A DNA stretch of 56,942 nucleotides from Streptomyces olindensis (GCA_000696115.1 JJOH01000102.1:1-56942); one strand, 5' to 3'. Counted from the stretch's first letter, positions 1 through 8,643 are shown. Notes: generated from the letters alone by a model not told the origin. A program made the numbers and translations.

Positions 1-448
<448 letters not shown>

Positions 449-552
449 CAGTTGCTCGCGTCCACTGTGTTAGTTCTGAGACAACGAACAGTTGTCGGCT
501 TTGAGCAGAACAAACAATTGAAGAGTGTGCTTGTTCGCTCGAAACCATTAGG

Positions 553-672
553 GTTTCGGTGGTTATAGCGTAGGGGAAACGCCCGGTTACATTCCGAACC
601 CGGAAGCTAAGCCTTACAGCGCCGATGGTACTGCAGGGGGGACCCTGTGGGAGAGTAGGACGCCGCCGAACA
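553..672 (+). rRNA. rrf: 5S ribosomal RNA
   Basis: The segment contains the conserved 5S blocks CGCCCGGTTACATTCCGAAC and GGGAGAGTAGGACGCCGCC. Its ends (GTTTCGGTGG and CCGCCGAAC) pair to form helix I. The length of about 120 nt is normal. It sits about 100 nt downstream of the 23S gene in the usual bacterial order. The 449-552 spacer is AT-richer than its surroundings and carries no tRNA that I can see. Confidence 0.97.
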
Positions 673-680
673 ATCTTTGG

Positions 681-733
681 AAGGACCCCTGGTCACCAGC
701 GTTCAGCTGGGACCAGGGGTCCTTTTTGTTTTT
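681..733 (+). terminator. rRNA operon intrinsic terminator
   Basis: AAGGACCCCTGGT at 681-693 pairs with ACCAGGGGTCCTT ending at about 724. A run rich in T follows (TTTTTGTTTTT). The long GC-rich stem with a real T-tract directly after 5S is a canonical factor-independent terminator, which is unusual in Streptomyces, where most terminators lack T-tracts. Confidence 0.93.
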
Positions 734-796
734 GCACTGCGCGCTGGGCACCCGACTGCGCGAGAATGACTTGCGGTACCGAAGACAGGAGTCACC

Positions 797-2590
797 ATGT
801 CCACCAACTCTCCCGACGACCGACCGGAGCGCGACCAGCGGCGACGGGAGGGGGCCCGGAGCGACCGCGGCGGACAGCGCGGGGACCGTGGAGACCGTGG
901 CGGCTTCCGCCGCGACGACCGTGGCGACCGCGGTGGCTTCCGGCGTGACGACAACCGTGGTGGCGGGTACGGCCGGCGCGACGACCGCGACCGCGGGCCC
1001 CGCCGAGACGACCGCGACCGGGGCGGGTTCCGCCGCGACGACCGTGGCGACCGTCCCACCTTCCGGCGCGACGACCGCGGAGAGCGCCGTGACGACCGCC
1101 GTGACGATCGCCGTGATGACCGTGGCGGCTTCCGGCGTGACGACAACCGCCGTGACGACAACCGCGGCGGTGGCTACGGCCGGCGCGACGACCGCCGCGG
1201 CGATGTCCGCCGGGGAGACGACCGTGGACCGCGCGGTGGTTTCCGACGGGACGACCGTCGGGACGACCGTCGGGACGACAGGCGCGATGACCGCCGTGAC
1301 GACAGGCGCGAGGGCGACCGCGGTGGATTCCCCCGCCGCGACGACCGTGGCGAGCGCCGCGACAACCGTGACCGTGGCTTCCGCGGTGACGACCGCGGCC
1401 GTGGCTTCCGTGGCGATGACCGTGACCGTGGCTTCCGTGGCGACGATCGCGGGGACCGTGGTGGATTCCGGCGTGACGACCGGCGTGACGACCGGCGTGA
1501 TGATCGCCGTGACGACCGCGGCGGCTTCCGTGGGCGCGACGAGCGCCGCGCGGACGATCGTGGGGACCGCGGCGGCTTCCGGCGCGACGACAGCGGTCGG
1601 GGCGGGCGTACCGGCTACCGCCGCGATGACGGCCCTCGAAGCGATCGCAGCGAGTTCCGGCGCGACGACAACCGCGGCGAGCGCGGCGACCGCGGCGGCT
1701 TCCGAGGCCGGGACGACCGCGGCGGGCGCGGGCCCCGGCGCGATGACCGCGGCGGGCGGCCCGGGGGCTTCCGGGGCCGTGACGACAGGCGCGGTGCCGG
1801 GCGATTCCGTGAGGAGCGCGAGCGGGACAGGGAGCCGATCAAGCGGCTGCCGATCCCCGAGGACGTCACGGGCGACGAGATCGACAAGGACGTGCGGCAG
1901 GAACTGCAGAGCCTGCCCAAGACGCTCGCGGACGACGTCGCCAGGAACCTGGTGATGGTCGCGCGGCTCCTCGACGAGGACCCCGAGGGCGCCTACGCCT
2001 ACTCCAGGATCGCGCTGCGGCTGGCCTCACGCGTCGCCGCCGTCCGCGAGGCCGCCGGGTTCGCCGCGTACGCCAACCAGAAGTACGGCGAGGCGCTGGC
2101 CGAGTTCCGGGCCGCCAAGCGGATGACCGGGAACATCGACCTGTGGCCCGTCATGGCCGACTGTGAGCGCGGGCTCGGGCGGCCGGAGAAGGCGCTCGAC
2201 ATGGCCGGGGCACCCGAGGTGCACAAGCTCGACAAGGCCGGGCAGGTCGAGATGCGGCTCGTCGCGGCCGGTGCGCGGCGGGACATGGGGCAGCTGGACG
2301 CGGCCATCGTGACGCTGCAGAGCCCGGAGCTGGCCGCCAACTCCGTGCAGCCCTGGACCGCGCGCCTGCGGTACGCCTACGCCGACGCGCTGCTGGCCGC
2401 CGGGCGGGAGAGCGAGGCCCGGGAGTGGTTCGCGAAGGCCGTCGAGGCCGACCGGGACGGCAGCACGGATGCCTCGGACCGGCTCGCCGAGCTGGACGGC
2501 GTGGAGTTCGTCGACGCCCTCGCCGATGACGACGAGGAGGGCGAAGACGCTGCCTCTGAGGGGTCGGATGAGGCGGAGGAGAAGGACTGA
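797..2590 (+). CDS. Arg/Asp/Gly-repeat protein with C-terminal TPR-like domain
   Basis: This 597-residue protein starts at ATG 797, five bases after AGGAG. Residues ~10-345 are a low-complexity domain built from units such as DRGGFRRDD, RRDDRG and RGFRGDD, strongly enriched in Arg, Asp, Gly and Phe. A second domain (~350-570) looks all-helical and TPR-like, with pairs of helices rich in Ala/Leu/Tyr (for example YAYSRIALRL, YGEALAEFRAAKR, AREWFAKAVEAD). The tail (~570-597) is acidic (DDDEEGED). Comparable proteins with TPR-like C-termini are common hypothetical proteins in Streptomyces; the function is unknown. RG/RGG-like repeats often bind RNA, and the gene follows an rRNA operon, so an RNA- or ribosome-related role is a reasonable but unproven inference. 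No enzyme motif is visible. Confidence 0.85.
   Translation: MSTNSPDDRPERDQRRREGARSDRGGQRGDRGDRGGFRRDDRGDRGGFRRDDNRGGGYGRRDDRDRGPRRDDRDRGGFRRDDRGDRPTFRRDDRGERRDDRRDDRRDDRGGFRRDDNRRDDNRGGGYGRRDDRRGDVRRGDDRGPRGGFRRDDRRDDRRDDRRDDRRDDRREGDRGGFPRRDDRGERRDNRDRGFRGDDRGRGFRGDDRDRGFRGDDRGDRGGFRRDDRRDDRRDDRRDDRGGFRGRDERRADDRGDRGGFRRDDSGRGGRTGYRRDDGPRSDRSEFRRDDNRGERGDRGGFRGRDDRGGRGPRRDDRGGRPGGFRGRDDRRGAGRFREERERDREPIKRLPIPEDVTGDEIDKDVRQELQSLPKTLADDVARNLVMVARLLDEDPEGAYAYSRIALRLASRVAAVREAAGFAAYANQKYGEALAEFRAAKRMTGNIDLWPVMADCERGLGRPEKALDMAGAPEVHKLDKAGQVEMRLVAAGARRDMGQLDAAIVTLQSPELAANSVQPWTARLRYAYADALLAAGRESEAREWFAKAVEADRDGSTDASDRLAELDGVEFVDALADDDEEGEDAASEGSDEAEEKD
860..1830 (+). repeat. Degenerate coding repeats (RDD/RGGF units)
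   Basis: This stretch inside the 797-2590 gene repeats short codon groups for Arg-Asp-Asp-Arg-Gly and Gly-Gly-Phe-Arg-Arg, with synonymous and small length variation. The repetition keeps two other frames open for hundreds of bases, giving artificial Ala/Thr/Val and Ser/Arg products. Such tracts are prone to length change by slippage or recombination. Confidence 0.85.
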
Positions 2591-2600
2591 CGTCGGGTGA

Positions 2601-2644
2601 CGTGAAGGGGGGCGGGTCCCGGTCGGGACCCGCCCCCCTTCACG
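2601..2644. terminator. Bidirectional hairpin between convergent genes
   Basis: Two perfect 21-nt arms (2601-2621 and 2624-2644) are separated by only two bases. The hairpin lies between the end of the repeat-protein gene and the end of the DUF1015 gene on the other strand. No T-tract follows, as is common for Streptomyces terminators. Confidence 0.9.
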
Positions 2645-2666
2645 TGTCAGGCGCCCTGTTCGGGGT

Positions 2667-3959
2667 TCAGAGGTCCAGGGCGCGCAGTACCAGGCCCGAC
2701 GCCGGCTTCGGGCCGAACGACGTGGACTTGCGCGGCATCGTCACGCCCTGCCGGGCCAGGTCGCGGACGACCTCCTCGCGGACCGGGTGCATCAGGACCG
2801 CCGTACCGCCGTCGCGTTCCGCCTTCGCGACCGTGGCGGCCGTGTCGTGGATGTAGGCGATGTGGGCGGGGGAGTCCTCGGGGATCCGCCAGACGTGGTC
2901 GAGGAGCGTGGCGTGCAGGACCGTCGCGTCGAGAGTGCGCCACGCGGCGGGGCGGTCGGCGGGGACCGTGCGGGCCAGGAGGTCCGGATCCGGGTGGTCG
3001 ACGAGGTGGAAGGAACCGTCGCCGGCCAGCAGGAACGCGTTGCCCGCGCAGGCCGCGTCCGCCAGCGCCTCCAGGGCCTCCGGCAGCGGGACGTCGAGGC
3101 GGCGGACGCGGAAGCGGCCGTCCAGGGCGGCCACGGCGGCGTCGACCGGCAGGCCGTGCAGGAGGCGGTGGATGGCGCGGACCCGGAGGGGGTAGCGGGC
3201 CGTGTCGACCAGCAGGACCAGGCCGTGGTCCCAGGGGCTGGGGGAGGGGTGTTCCGTGCGGAGGCGGCGGTAGGTCGCCCAGCGGTGGTGGCCGTCGGCG
3301 ATGAGGGCCTGGTGACGGGCCAGGTCCGTCTGGATCGTGGCGACGTCGGCGGGGGCGGTGACCGACCACAGGCGGTGGCTGAAGCCGTCCTCCGTGGTGG
3401 TGGCGAGGAGGGGAGGCCGGTCGGCGGTGCGCTCGATCAGGTTCGCGGTGGCGGTCGCCGAGTCGTCGCCGCGGTAGGTCAGCAGCAGCGGTTCGAGGTT
3501 CGCGGAGGTGGCCCGCATGAGGTCGGCCCGGTCGGCGACGACGTGCGGCATGACGTCCTCGTGCGGCAGGACCACCTGCTCGTCCGGGTCCGACACGCGC
3601 AGCGCGCCGATGATGCCGCGTTGCAGCATCCCGTCGCCGTCGCGCTGCTCGTAGACGTAGAGGCCGGGTTCGGGGTCGGTGGTCAGGACGCCCTCGGAGA
3701 GCCAGCGGCGCAGGGTGACGGCGGCCTGTTCGTTGCGGGCGCTGGGTGTGGCGGCCTGGGGGAGGATCAGGCGGACGATGTTGTACGGGTCGGAGGACTC
3801 CAGGTGGTGCAGGCCGTCGGGGCGGACCACGACGTCGTACGGCGGGGATGTGACGGCGGCAAGGCTGCCGACCCGGTCGGGGTCGTAACGAAGGCCTCGG
3901 AACGGGGTGAGTTCCAGGCCTCGGTGCGCCGTTGCCGCCGAGTGACCTGCTGTGTTCAT
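2667..3959 (-). CDS. DUF1015 family protein
   Basis: This 430-residue soluble protein belongs to the DUF1015 (COG4198) family by its N-terminal pattern: FRGLRYDPDRVG, then SPPYDVV, then SDPYNIVRLILP. It also has the central LIADGHHRWATYRRL segment. The family is widespread and its biochemical role is not established. It is sometimes seen near serine or amino-acid metabolism genes, but nothing here points to a pathway. The ATG at 3959 lacks a Shine-Dalgarno sequence and sits six bases after a TACGAT hexamer, so the message is probably leaderless. The gene is divergent from the HAD phosphatase. Confidence 0.85.
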   Translation of the reverse strand: MNTAGHSAATAHRGLELTPFRGLRYDPDRVGSLAAVTSPPYDVVVRPDGLHHLESSDPYNIVRLILPQAATPSARNEQAAVTLRRWLSEGVLTTDPEPGLYVYEQRDGDGMLQRGIIGALRVSDPDEQVVLPHEDVMPHVVADRADLMRATSANLEPLLLTYRGDDSATATANLIERTADRPPLLATTTEDGFSHRLWSVTAPADVATIQTDLARHQALIADGHHRWATYRRLRTEHPSPSPWDHGLVLLVDTARYPLRVRAIHRLLHGLPVDAAVAALDGRFRVRRLDVPLPEALEALADAACAGNAFLLAGDGSFHLVDHPDPDLLARTVPADRPAAWRTLDATVLHATLLDHVWRIPEDSPAHIAYIHDTAATVAKAERDGGTAVLMHPVREEVVRDLARQGVTMPRKSTSFGPKPASGLVLRALDL

Positions 3960-3965
3960 CCCGGC

Positions 3966-3971
3966 ATCGTA
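3966..3971 (-). promoter_or_regulatory. Candidate -10 (TACGAT) for leaderless DUF1015 mRNA
   Basis: Read on the minus strand, TACGAT is followed by six bases and then the ATG of the DUF1015 gene. That places the expected transcription start at the start codon. No convincing -35 was found. Confidence 0.45.
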
Positions 3972-4031
3972 CGGGTGTCAGTGGCATGGGGGATGATCGG
4001 GGGAAAGCCGTCGAACGAGGAGCGATGCGGG

Positions 4032-5063
4032 ATGAGCCGGAGCGTCAGGACGAGGCCCGAGGGCAGTGGGCAGGCCCTGAGCGAGGCGTATGACACGGCG
4101 CTGCTCGATCTGGACGGTGTGGTCTACGCGGGCGGGAGCGCGATCGCGCACGCGGTCGAGTCGCTGGCGGCGGCCCGGGCCGGCGGCATGCGGCTGGCGT
4201 ACGTCACCAACAACGCGCTGCGCACTCCGGACACGGTGGCCGAGCATCTGACCGAGCTGGGGATACCCACGGGCGCGGACGACGTCATCACCTCGGCGCA
4301 GGCGGTCGCGCGGCTGATCAGTGAGCAGGTGCCGCAGGGCGCCCGGGTGCTGGTGGTCGGCGGGGAGGGGCTGCGGGTGGCCCTGCGCGAGCGCGGGCTG
4401 GTGCCCGTCGAGTCGGCGGACGACGATCCGGCGGCGGTGGTGCAGGGCTACGGCGGACCCGAGCTGCCCTGGGGCCGTTTCGCCGAGGCCTGCTACGCCG
4501 TCGCGCGCGGTGTGCCCTGGTTCGCGTCCAACACCGATCTGACGATTCCGAGCGGGCGTGGCATCGCGCCGGGCAACGGCGCGGCGGTCGAGGTCGTCCG
4601 GATCGCCACGGGCGCCGAGCCGCAGGTCGCCGGCAAGCCGCTGCCGCCGATGCACCGCGAGACCATCCTGCGGACCGGGGCACGGCGGCCGCTGGTGGTG
4701 GGGGACCGGCTGGACACGGACATCGAGGGCGCGTTCAACGGCGACGTCGACTCGCTGCTCGTCCTGACCGGCGTGACCGACGGCGCGCAGCTGCTGGCCG
4801 CGCCGCCGCGGCACCGGCCGACGTACGTGGACGCCGATCTGCGCGGGCTGCTCGGCGGCCAGCCGGACGTGGTCGCGGCGGGCGACGGCGGGTTCCGGTG
4901 CGGAGGCTGGACGGCGACGGCCGGCACGGACCGCCTGGAGCTCGACGGCGACGGCGAAGCGCTGGACGGGCTGCGCGCCTTGTGCGCGGTGGCCTGGACG
5001 GCCGCCGGTGACGGCGGGTGCGAGCTGGACGGGGCCAAGGCGCTGGCCCGACTGGGGTTCTGA
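4032..5063 (+). CDS. HAD-superfamily (class IIA) sugar-phosphatase-like hydrolase
   Basis: The protein (343 residues) carries the HAD motifs in order: motif I LLDLDGVVYAG near residue 30, motif II VTNNALRT near 65, the Lys region GKPLPP, and motif IV VVGDRLDTDIEGA. The layout matches NagD/PGP-type class IIA phosphatases, which dephosphorylate small sugar or glycerol phosphates in the cytoplasm; the actual substrate cannot be read from the sequence. ATG 4032 was chosen because GAGGAG lies upstream at 4017-4022 and homology begins just after it. The same frame stays open far upstream, but that part is antisense to the DUF1015 gene. Confidence 0.9.
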   Translation: MSRSVRTRPEGSGQALSEAYDTALLDLDGVVYAGGSAIAHAVESLAAARAGGMRLAYVTNNALRTPDTVAEHLTELGIPTGADDVITSAQAVARLISEQVPQGARVLVVGGEGLRVALRERGLVPVESADDDPAAVVQGYGGPELPWGRFAEACYAVARGVPWFASNTDLTIPSGRGIAPGNGAAVEVVRIATGAEPQVAGKPLPPMHRETILRTGARRPLVVGDRLDTDIEGAFNGDVDSLLVLTGVTDGAQLLAAPPRHRPTYVDADLRGLLGGQPDVVAAGDGGFRCGGWTATAGTDRLELDGDGEALDGLRALCAVAWTAAGDGGCELDGAKALARLGF

Positions 5064-5087
5064 CGGCCGGTTGGGAGCGGCGGTCGG

Positions 5088-5112
5088 CGGGCACGCTGGT
5101 ACGAGGTGCCCG
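5088..5112. terminator. Possible terminator hairpin after HAD gene
   Basis: CGGGCAC at 5088-5094 pairs with GTGCCCG at 5106-5112 around an 11-base loop. It lies 25 bases after the HAD stop codon and before the iron-regulated promoter. The stem is short, so the call is tentative. Confidence 0.4.
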
Positions 5113-5146
5113 CGGAGCGGCCGTGATCCGACATCGTGATCCAATG

Positions 5147-5165
5147 CGAGGGTAGGCTAACCTAA
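5147..5165 (+). promoter_or_regulatory. Iron box (DmdR1/DtxR-type operator)
   Basis: CGAGGGTAGGCTAACCTAA matches the actinobacterial iron-box consensus TTAGGTTAGGCTAACCTAA at 16 of 19 positions, including the whole right half. It ends four bases before the GTG of the first permease gene. It overlaps a likely -10 element (TAACCT, 5158-5163), so iron-loaded repressor would block RNA polymerase directly. This predicts induction of the downstream importer under iron starvation. Confidence 0.88.
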
Positions 5166-5169
5166 CTGC

Positions 5170-6213
5170 GTGTTGGTCGAGAGTCCCCCTGAACAGCGCG
5201 CGGAGACCGCCCCCGCGCCCCCGACCCGACGGGCGGTACGGGCCTTCGGGCTGCTCCTGTCCGTCGCGATCCTGGTGCTCGTCGCGCTGGCGAGTATTGC
5301 GATCGGAGCGAAAGAGCTGTCCCTCGGGCAGGTCTGGCACGGCTTGTTCGAGGATTCGGGGACGTACGGCGATGTCGTCGTCGCGGAGCGGCTGTCGCGG
5401 ACCGTGCTCGGGCTGCTCGCCGGTGCCGCGCTCGGCCTGGCCGGGGCGGTCCTGCAGGCCCTCACCCGCAACCCGTTGGCCGATCCCGGACTGCTCGGCA
5501 TCAACGCGGGCGCGTCCGCCGCGGTCGTCACGGCCATCACGTTCCTCGGGATCACCTCGCTCAGCGGCTACGTCTGGTTCGCGTTCTTCGGCGCGGCCGC
5601 GGTCGGGGCGCTCGTCTGGTTCCTCGGTGGCAGCCGGGGCGCGACCCCGGTACGGCTCGCGCTCGCCGGTACGGCCATCAGCGCCGCGCTCTACGGCTAT
5701 CTCCAGGCCGTGATGATCATGGACGACGCGGCGCTCGGCAAGATGCGCTTCTGGACGATCGGTTCGCTGTCCGCGGCGACCGACTCGGTCATCACGCAGG
5801 TCCTGCCGTTCCTGCTGGCCGGCATGGTCCTCGCGCTGGCCCTCGCCCGGCCGCTCAACGCCATGGCCATGGGCGACGACACCGCCAAGGCGCTCGGCGC
5901 CAACCTCAACCGGACGCGGGCGCTGTCCATGCTGGCCGCGACCGTGCTCTGCGGGGCCGCGACCGCCGCCTGCGGGCCGATCGTGTTCGTCGGGCTGATG
6001 GTGCCGCACGTCGTGCGTTCCTTCACCGGGCCCGACCTGCGCTGGATCCTGCCGTACGCGGCGATCCTCTCGCCCGTGCTGCTGCTCGGCGCCGACGTCC
6101 TCGGCCGGATCGTGGCCCGGCCCTCGGAACTCCAGGTGGGCATCGTCACCGCGATCCTCGGCGGACCGGTGTTCATCTTTCTCGTACGACGGCGGAGGAC
6201 GGCACAGCTGTGA
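5170..6213 (+). CDS. Iron-siderophore ABC transporter permease (FecCD family)
   Basis: This 347-residue polytopic membrane protein belongs to the FecCD/BtuC family, which takes ferric siderophores or cobalamin across the cytoplasmic membrane. The family segment ALTRNPLADPGLLGINAG near residue 100 and the ALGANLNRTRAL coupling-helix region near 240 are clear. GTG 5170 follows the iron box almost directly and has no Shine-Dalgarno, so translation is likely leaderless. The stop overlaps the next permease start (GTGA). With the next two genes it forms a complete permease-permease-ATPase importer, but no substrate-binding lipoprotein is encoded nearby, so it must share a binding protein from elsewhere. 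Confidence 0.93.
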   Translation: MLVESPPEQRAETAPAPPTRRAVRAFGLLLSVAILVLVALASIAIGAKELSLGQVWHGLFEDSGTYGDVVVAERLSRTVLGLLAGAALGLAGAVLQALTRNPLADPGLLGINAGASAAVVTAITFLGITSLSGYVWFAFFGAAAVGALVWFLGGSRGATPVRLALAGTAISAALYGYLQAVMIMDDAALGKMRFWTIGSLSAATDSVITQVLPFLLAGMVLALALARPLNAMAMGDDTAKALGANLNRTRALSMLAATVLCGAATAACGPIVFVGLMVPHVVRSFTGPDLRWILPYAAILSPVLLLGADVLGRIVARPSELQVGIVTAILGGPVFIFLVRRRRTAQL

Positions 6214-7250
6214 AGACCACCAACCGTGCTCTGCGGACACCGGGCGGGCTCTCCGTACGCCTGGACGTACGGGCCCTCACCGTCGTGCTCCTGCTCCTGG
6301 TCGCGGCGCTCACGGCGAGTGTCGTGCTCATCGGCACCGGCGACTTCCCGATCCCGGCCGCCGACGTGCTCAGGACGCTCGTCGGCGACGGCAACGCGGG
6401 CCAGGAGTTCATCGTCAACGAACTGCGGCTGCCGCGGGTCCTGGTCGGGCTGCTGGTCGGCGCCTCGCTCGGACTCGGCGGTGCCCTGTTCCAGTCCATC
6501 TCCCGCAATCCGCTGGGCAGTCCGGACGTGCTCGGCCTCGGCCAGGGCGCGGCGGCCGGCGCGCTCACGGTGATCGTGCTGTTCTCCGGAAGCGCGAACC
6601 AGGTGGCTGTCGGCGCGCTCGTGGGCGGCCTGGTGACCGGGCTCGCCATCTACGTCCTCGCCTGGAAGCGGGGCGTGCACGGCTACCGGCTGGTGCTGGT
6701 CGGCATCGGCGTCTCCGCGATCGTCACCGCGGTCAACGGCTATCTGCTCACCAAGTCCGACCTGGTGGACGCGGCCCGCGCGGTCGTGTGGATGACCGGC
6801 TCCCTCGACGGCCGTGACTGGGCCCAGGTCTGGCCGCTGCTCGGGCTGTGCGCCGTGCTCGTGCCGCTCGTCCTCGTCAACGCGCGCGGGCTGCGGCTGA
6901 TGGAGATGGGCGACGACGTGTCGTACGCCCTCGGCGTGCGGGTGGAGCGCGTCCGGCTGCTGCTGATGGTGGCGGCCGTGCTGCTCACCGCGTCGGCGAC
7001 GGCCGCGGCCGGGCCCGTCAGCTTCGTCGCGCTCACCGCGCCGCAGCTCGCCCGGCGCCTGACCCGCTCGCCCGGCCCGAACCTGCTGCCGTCCCTGTGC
7101 ATGGGCGCCGCCCTGCTGGTCACCGCCGACTGGGCCTCGCAGCGGGCGTTCGGCGCCGAACAGCTGCCCGTGGGCGTGGTCACCGGTGTGCTCGGCGGTG
7201 TCTACCTGCTGTGGCTGCTGGTCACCGAACGCAGGGCGGGCCGGATATGA
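6210..7250 (+). CDS. Iron-siderophore ABC transporter permease (FecCD family)
   Basis: This is the second FecCD permease, 346 residues with about ten hydrophobic segments. The family motif SRNPLGSPDVLGLGQGA is near residue 95 and the ATPase-contact region ALGVRVERVRLL near 240. It starts at GTG 6210 in a four-base GTGA overlap with the first permease stop, and its own stop overlaps the ATG at 7247, indicating translational coupling. It most likely forms a heterodimer with the upstream permease. It resembles its neighbour only at family level, so this is an old pair rather than a recent duplication. Confidence 0.93.
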   Translation: MKTTNRALRTPGGLSVRLDVRALTVVLLLLVAALTASVVLIGTGDFPIPAADVLRTLVGDGNAGQEFIVNELRLPRVLVGLLVGASLGLGGALFQSISRNPLGSPDVLGLGQGAAAGALTVIVLFSGSANQVAVGALVGGLVTGLAIYVLAWKRGVHGYRLVLVGIGVSAIVTAVNGYLLTKSDLVDAARAVVWMTGSLDGRDWAQVWPLLGLCAVLVPLVLVNARGLRLMEMGDDVSYALGVRVERVRLLLMVAAVLLTASATAAAGPVSFVALTAPQLARRLTRSPGPNLLPSLCMGAALLVTADWASQRAFGAEQLPVGVVTGVLGGVYLLWLLVTERRAGRI

Positions 7251-8176
7251 GCACCGGCACCGGCGTGGGCACGACCGCCGAGCGCAGCATCAACAGCGGG
7301 CTGAACAACCAAAGGAGCACCGTGAACCGTCTGTCCGCCGAGAACGTCACCCTCGCCTACGACCAGCGGGTCATCGCCGAGCAGCTGTCGGTGGAGATAC
7401 CCGACAACTCCTTCACCGTGATCGTCGGCCCCAACGCGTGCGGCAAGTCGACGCTGCTGCGGGCGCTGTCGCGGATGCTCAAGCCGAGCGAGGGCCGGGT
7501 GCTGCTCGACGGGCAGGTCATCCAGTCGATGCCCGCGAAGAAGGTCGCGCGCACCCTCGGCCTGCTGCCCCAGTCGTCCATCGCGCCCGACGGCATCACC
7601 GTCGCCGACCTCGTCGGCCGGGGCCGCTACCCGCACCAGGGCATCCTGCGCCAGTGGTCCACCGAGGACGAGCGCGTCGTCCAGGAGTCCATGCGGCAGA
7701 CCGGAGTCGCCGAGCTCGCCGACCGCTACGTCGACGAGCTGTCGGGCGGCCAGCGCCAGCGCGTGTGGATCGCCATGGCGCTCGCTCAGCAGACCCCGCT
7801 GCTGCTGCTCGACGAGCCGACGACGTACCTGGACATCCAGCACCAGATCGACGTGCTCGACCTGTGCGCGGAGCTGCACGAGGAGCAGGGGCGCACGCTC
7901 GTCGCGGTGCTGCACGACCTGAACCACGCCGCCCGCTACGCCACCCACCTCATCGCCCTGCGCGAGGGCAGTGTCATCGCCCAGGGCGCGCCGAACGACA
8001 TCGTCACGGCCGAGCTGGTCGAGGAGGTCTTCGGGCTGCGCTGCCAGGTCATCGACGACCCGGAGACGGGCACGCCGCTGATCGTGCCGGCGGCGCGGAA
8101 GGCACGGATCAAGGACGCGGCAGGGCCGGAGTCCGGGGCGGGCGCGGAGAAGGTCGCCGCGACGGAAGCCTCCTGA
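7247..8176 (+). CDS. Iron-siderophore ABC transporter ATP-binding protein
   Basis: This ATPase energises the importer above. It has Walker A GPNACGKST, the Q-loop in LLPQSS, the signature LSGGQRQR, Walker B LLLLDEP and the switch His in VLHDLNHA, the normal FepC/FhuC set. The first possible start is ATG 7247, overlapping the permease stop as ATGA and giving 309 residues. A second candidate, GTG 7322, has a much better Shine-Dalgarno (AAAGGAG, 7311-7317) and gives 284 residues beginning NRLSAENVTLAYD, closer to the usual family length. Either or both may be used. Confidence 0.92.
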   Translation: MSTGTGVGTTAERSINSGLNNQRSTVNRLSAENVTLAYDQRVIAEQLSVEIPDNSFTVIVGPNACGKSTLLRALSRMLKPSEGRVLLDGQVIQSMPAKKVARTLGLLPQSSIAPDGITVADLVGRGRYPHQGILRQWSTEDERVVQESMRQTGVAELADRYVDELSGGQRQRVWIAMALAQQTPLLLLDEPTTYLDIQHQIDVLDLCAELHEEQGRTLVAVLHDLNHAARYATHLIALREGSVIAQGAPNDIVTAELVEEVFGLRCQVIDDPETGTPLIVPAARKARIKDAAGPESGAGAEKVAATEAS

Positions 8177-8184
8177 GGGGAGCG

Positions 8185-8297
8185 TCACGGGGGCTTCTGG
8201 GGCCGGGCATCACGGGGGCTTCTGGGGCCGAGCGCCACGGGTGCCACGGGCGCCTCTGAGGCCGGGCGCTACCGGGTGCTTCCTGACGCCGGGCGCT
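8185..8297. repeat. 25-bp tandem repeat, two good and about two degenerate copies
   Basis: Copies at 8185-8209 and 8210-8234 share CACGGGGGCTTCTGGGGCC. Two decayed copies follow, ending in GGGCGCTAC motifs that run into the end of the SCP2-like gene. The array lies between convergent genes. No hairpin terminator stands out, so the array may simply be expanded intergenic sequence. Confidence 0.75.
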
Positions 8298-8643
8298 ACA
8301 GCAGCTTCCTGAGGCGGAGCAGGTCCCGCAGGCCCGCGTGGAGTTTCACGCGACCCGAGCCCCAGGCCGTGGCGAAGTTCAGCTCGCCGTCGACCAGGGC
8401 CACGAGGTCGTCACCGGTCATGGCCAGTCTGATCTCGGCCTTGCCGGGCGGCGGCCCCTGCACCGTGTCCTGCACCTCGATCCGCCCGCCCCGCATACGG
8501 CCGACGAAGGTGACGTCCAGGTCCGTGATGTGGCAGCTCACCGAGCGGTCCAGGGCCGCGGCCTCGCGGGCGTCCCCCTCGGCGCGCTGCATGTTGTCCG
8601 AGAGCTTGTCGAGTGCGCTGCGGCACTCCTCGATCGTGGCCAT
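8296..8643 (-). CDS. SCP2 sterol-binding-domain-like small protein
   Basis: This 115-residue soluble protein has a helical N-terminus (ATIEECRSALDKLSDNM) followed by an alternating strand region with LAMTGDDLVALVDGEL and a C-terminal helix, which resembles the SCP2/sterol-carrier fold. Such proteins bind lipids or other hydrophobic ligands; the ligand here is unknown. ATG 8643 follows TACCGT by eight bases without a Shine-Dalgarno. The gene is divergent from the small gene at 8686, with only 42 bp between start codons. The family assignment rests on pattern recognition and is moderate. Confidence 0.75.
   Translation of the reverse strand: MATIEECRSALDKLSDNMQRAEGDAREAAALDRSVSCHITDLDVTFVGRMRGGRIEVQDTVQGPPPGKAEIRLAMTGDDLVALVDGELNFATAWGSGRVKLHAGLRDLLRLRKLL

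Noticed and set aside
449..552. tRNA in the 23S-5S spacer
   Set aside because: No cloverleaf or TTCGAAT-type T-loop is visible in this short spacer.
860..1830. Possible CRISPR or direct-repeat array
   Set aside because: The repeats are short codon groups without spacers and remain in one open frame with protein-level periodicity.
726..1955. 409-codon plus-strand ORF rich in Ala, Thr and Val
   Set aside because: It is the alternative frame of the Arg/Asp/Gly-repeat gene. The repetitive codons keep it open, but it overlaps the rRNA terminator and has no domain.
2787..4031. Long upstream extension of the HAD phosphatase frame
   Set aside because: It is antisense to the DUF1015 gene, and homology to HAD proteins starts only after ATG 4032.
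4735..6240. 501-codon minus-strand ORF
   Set aside because: It runs antisense to the first siderophore permease. The His/Arg/Glu-rich translation is typical of a GC-rich shadow frame.
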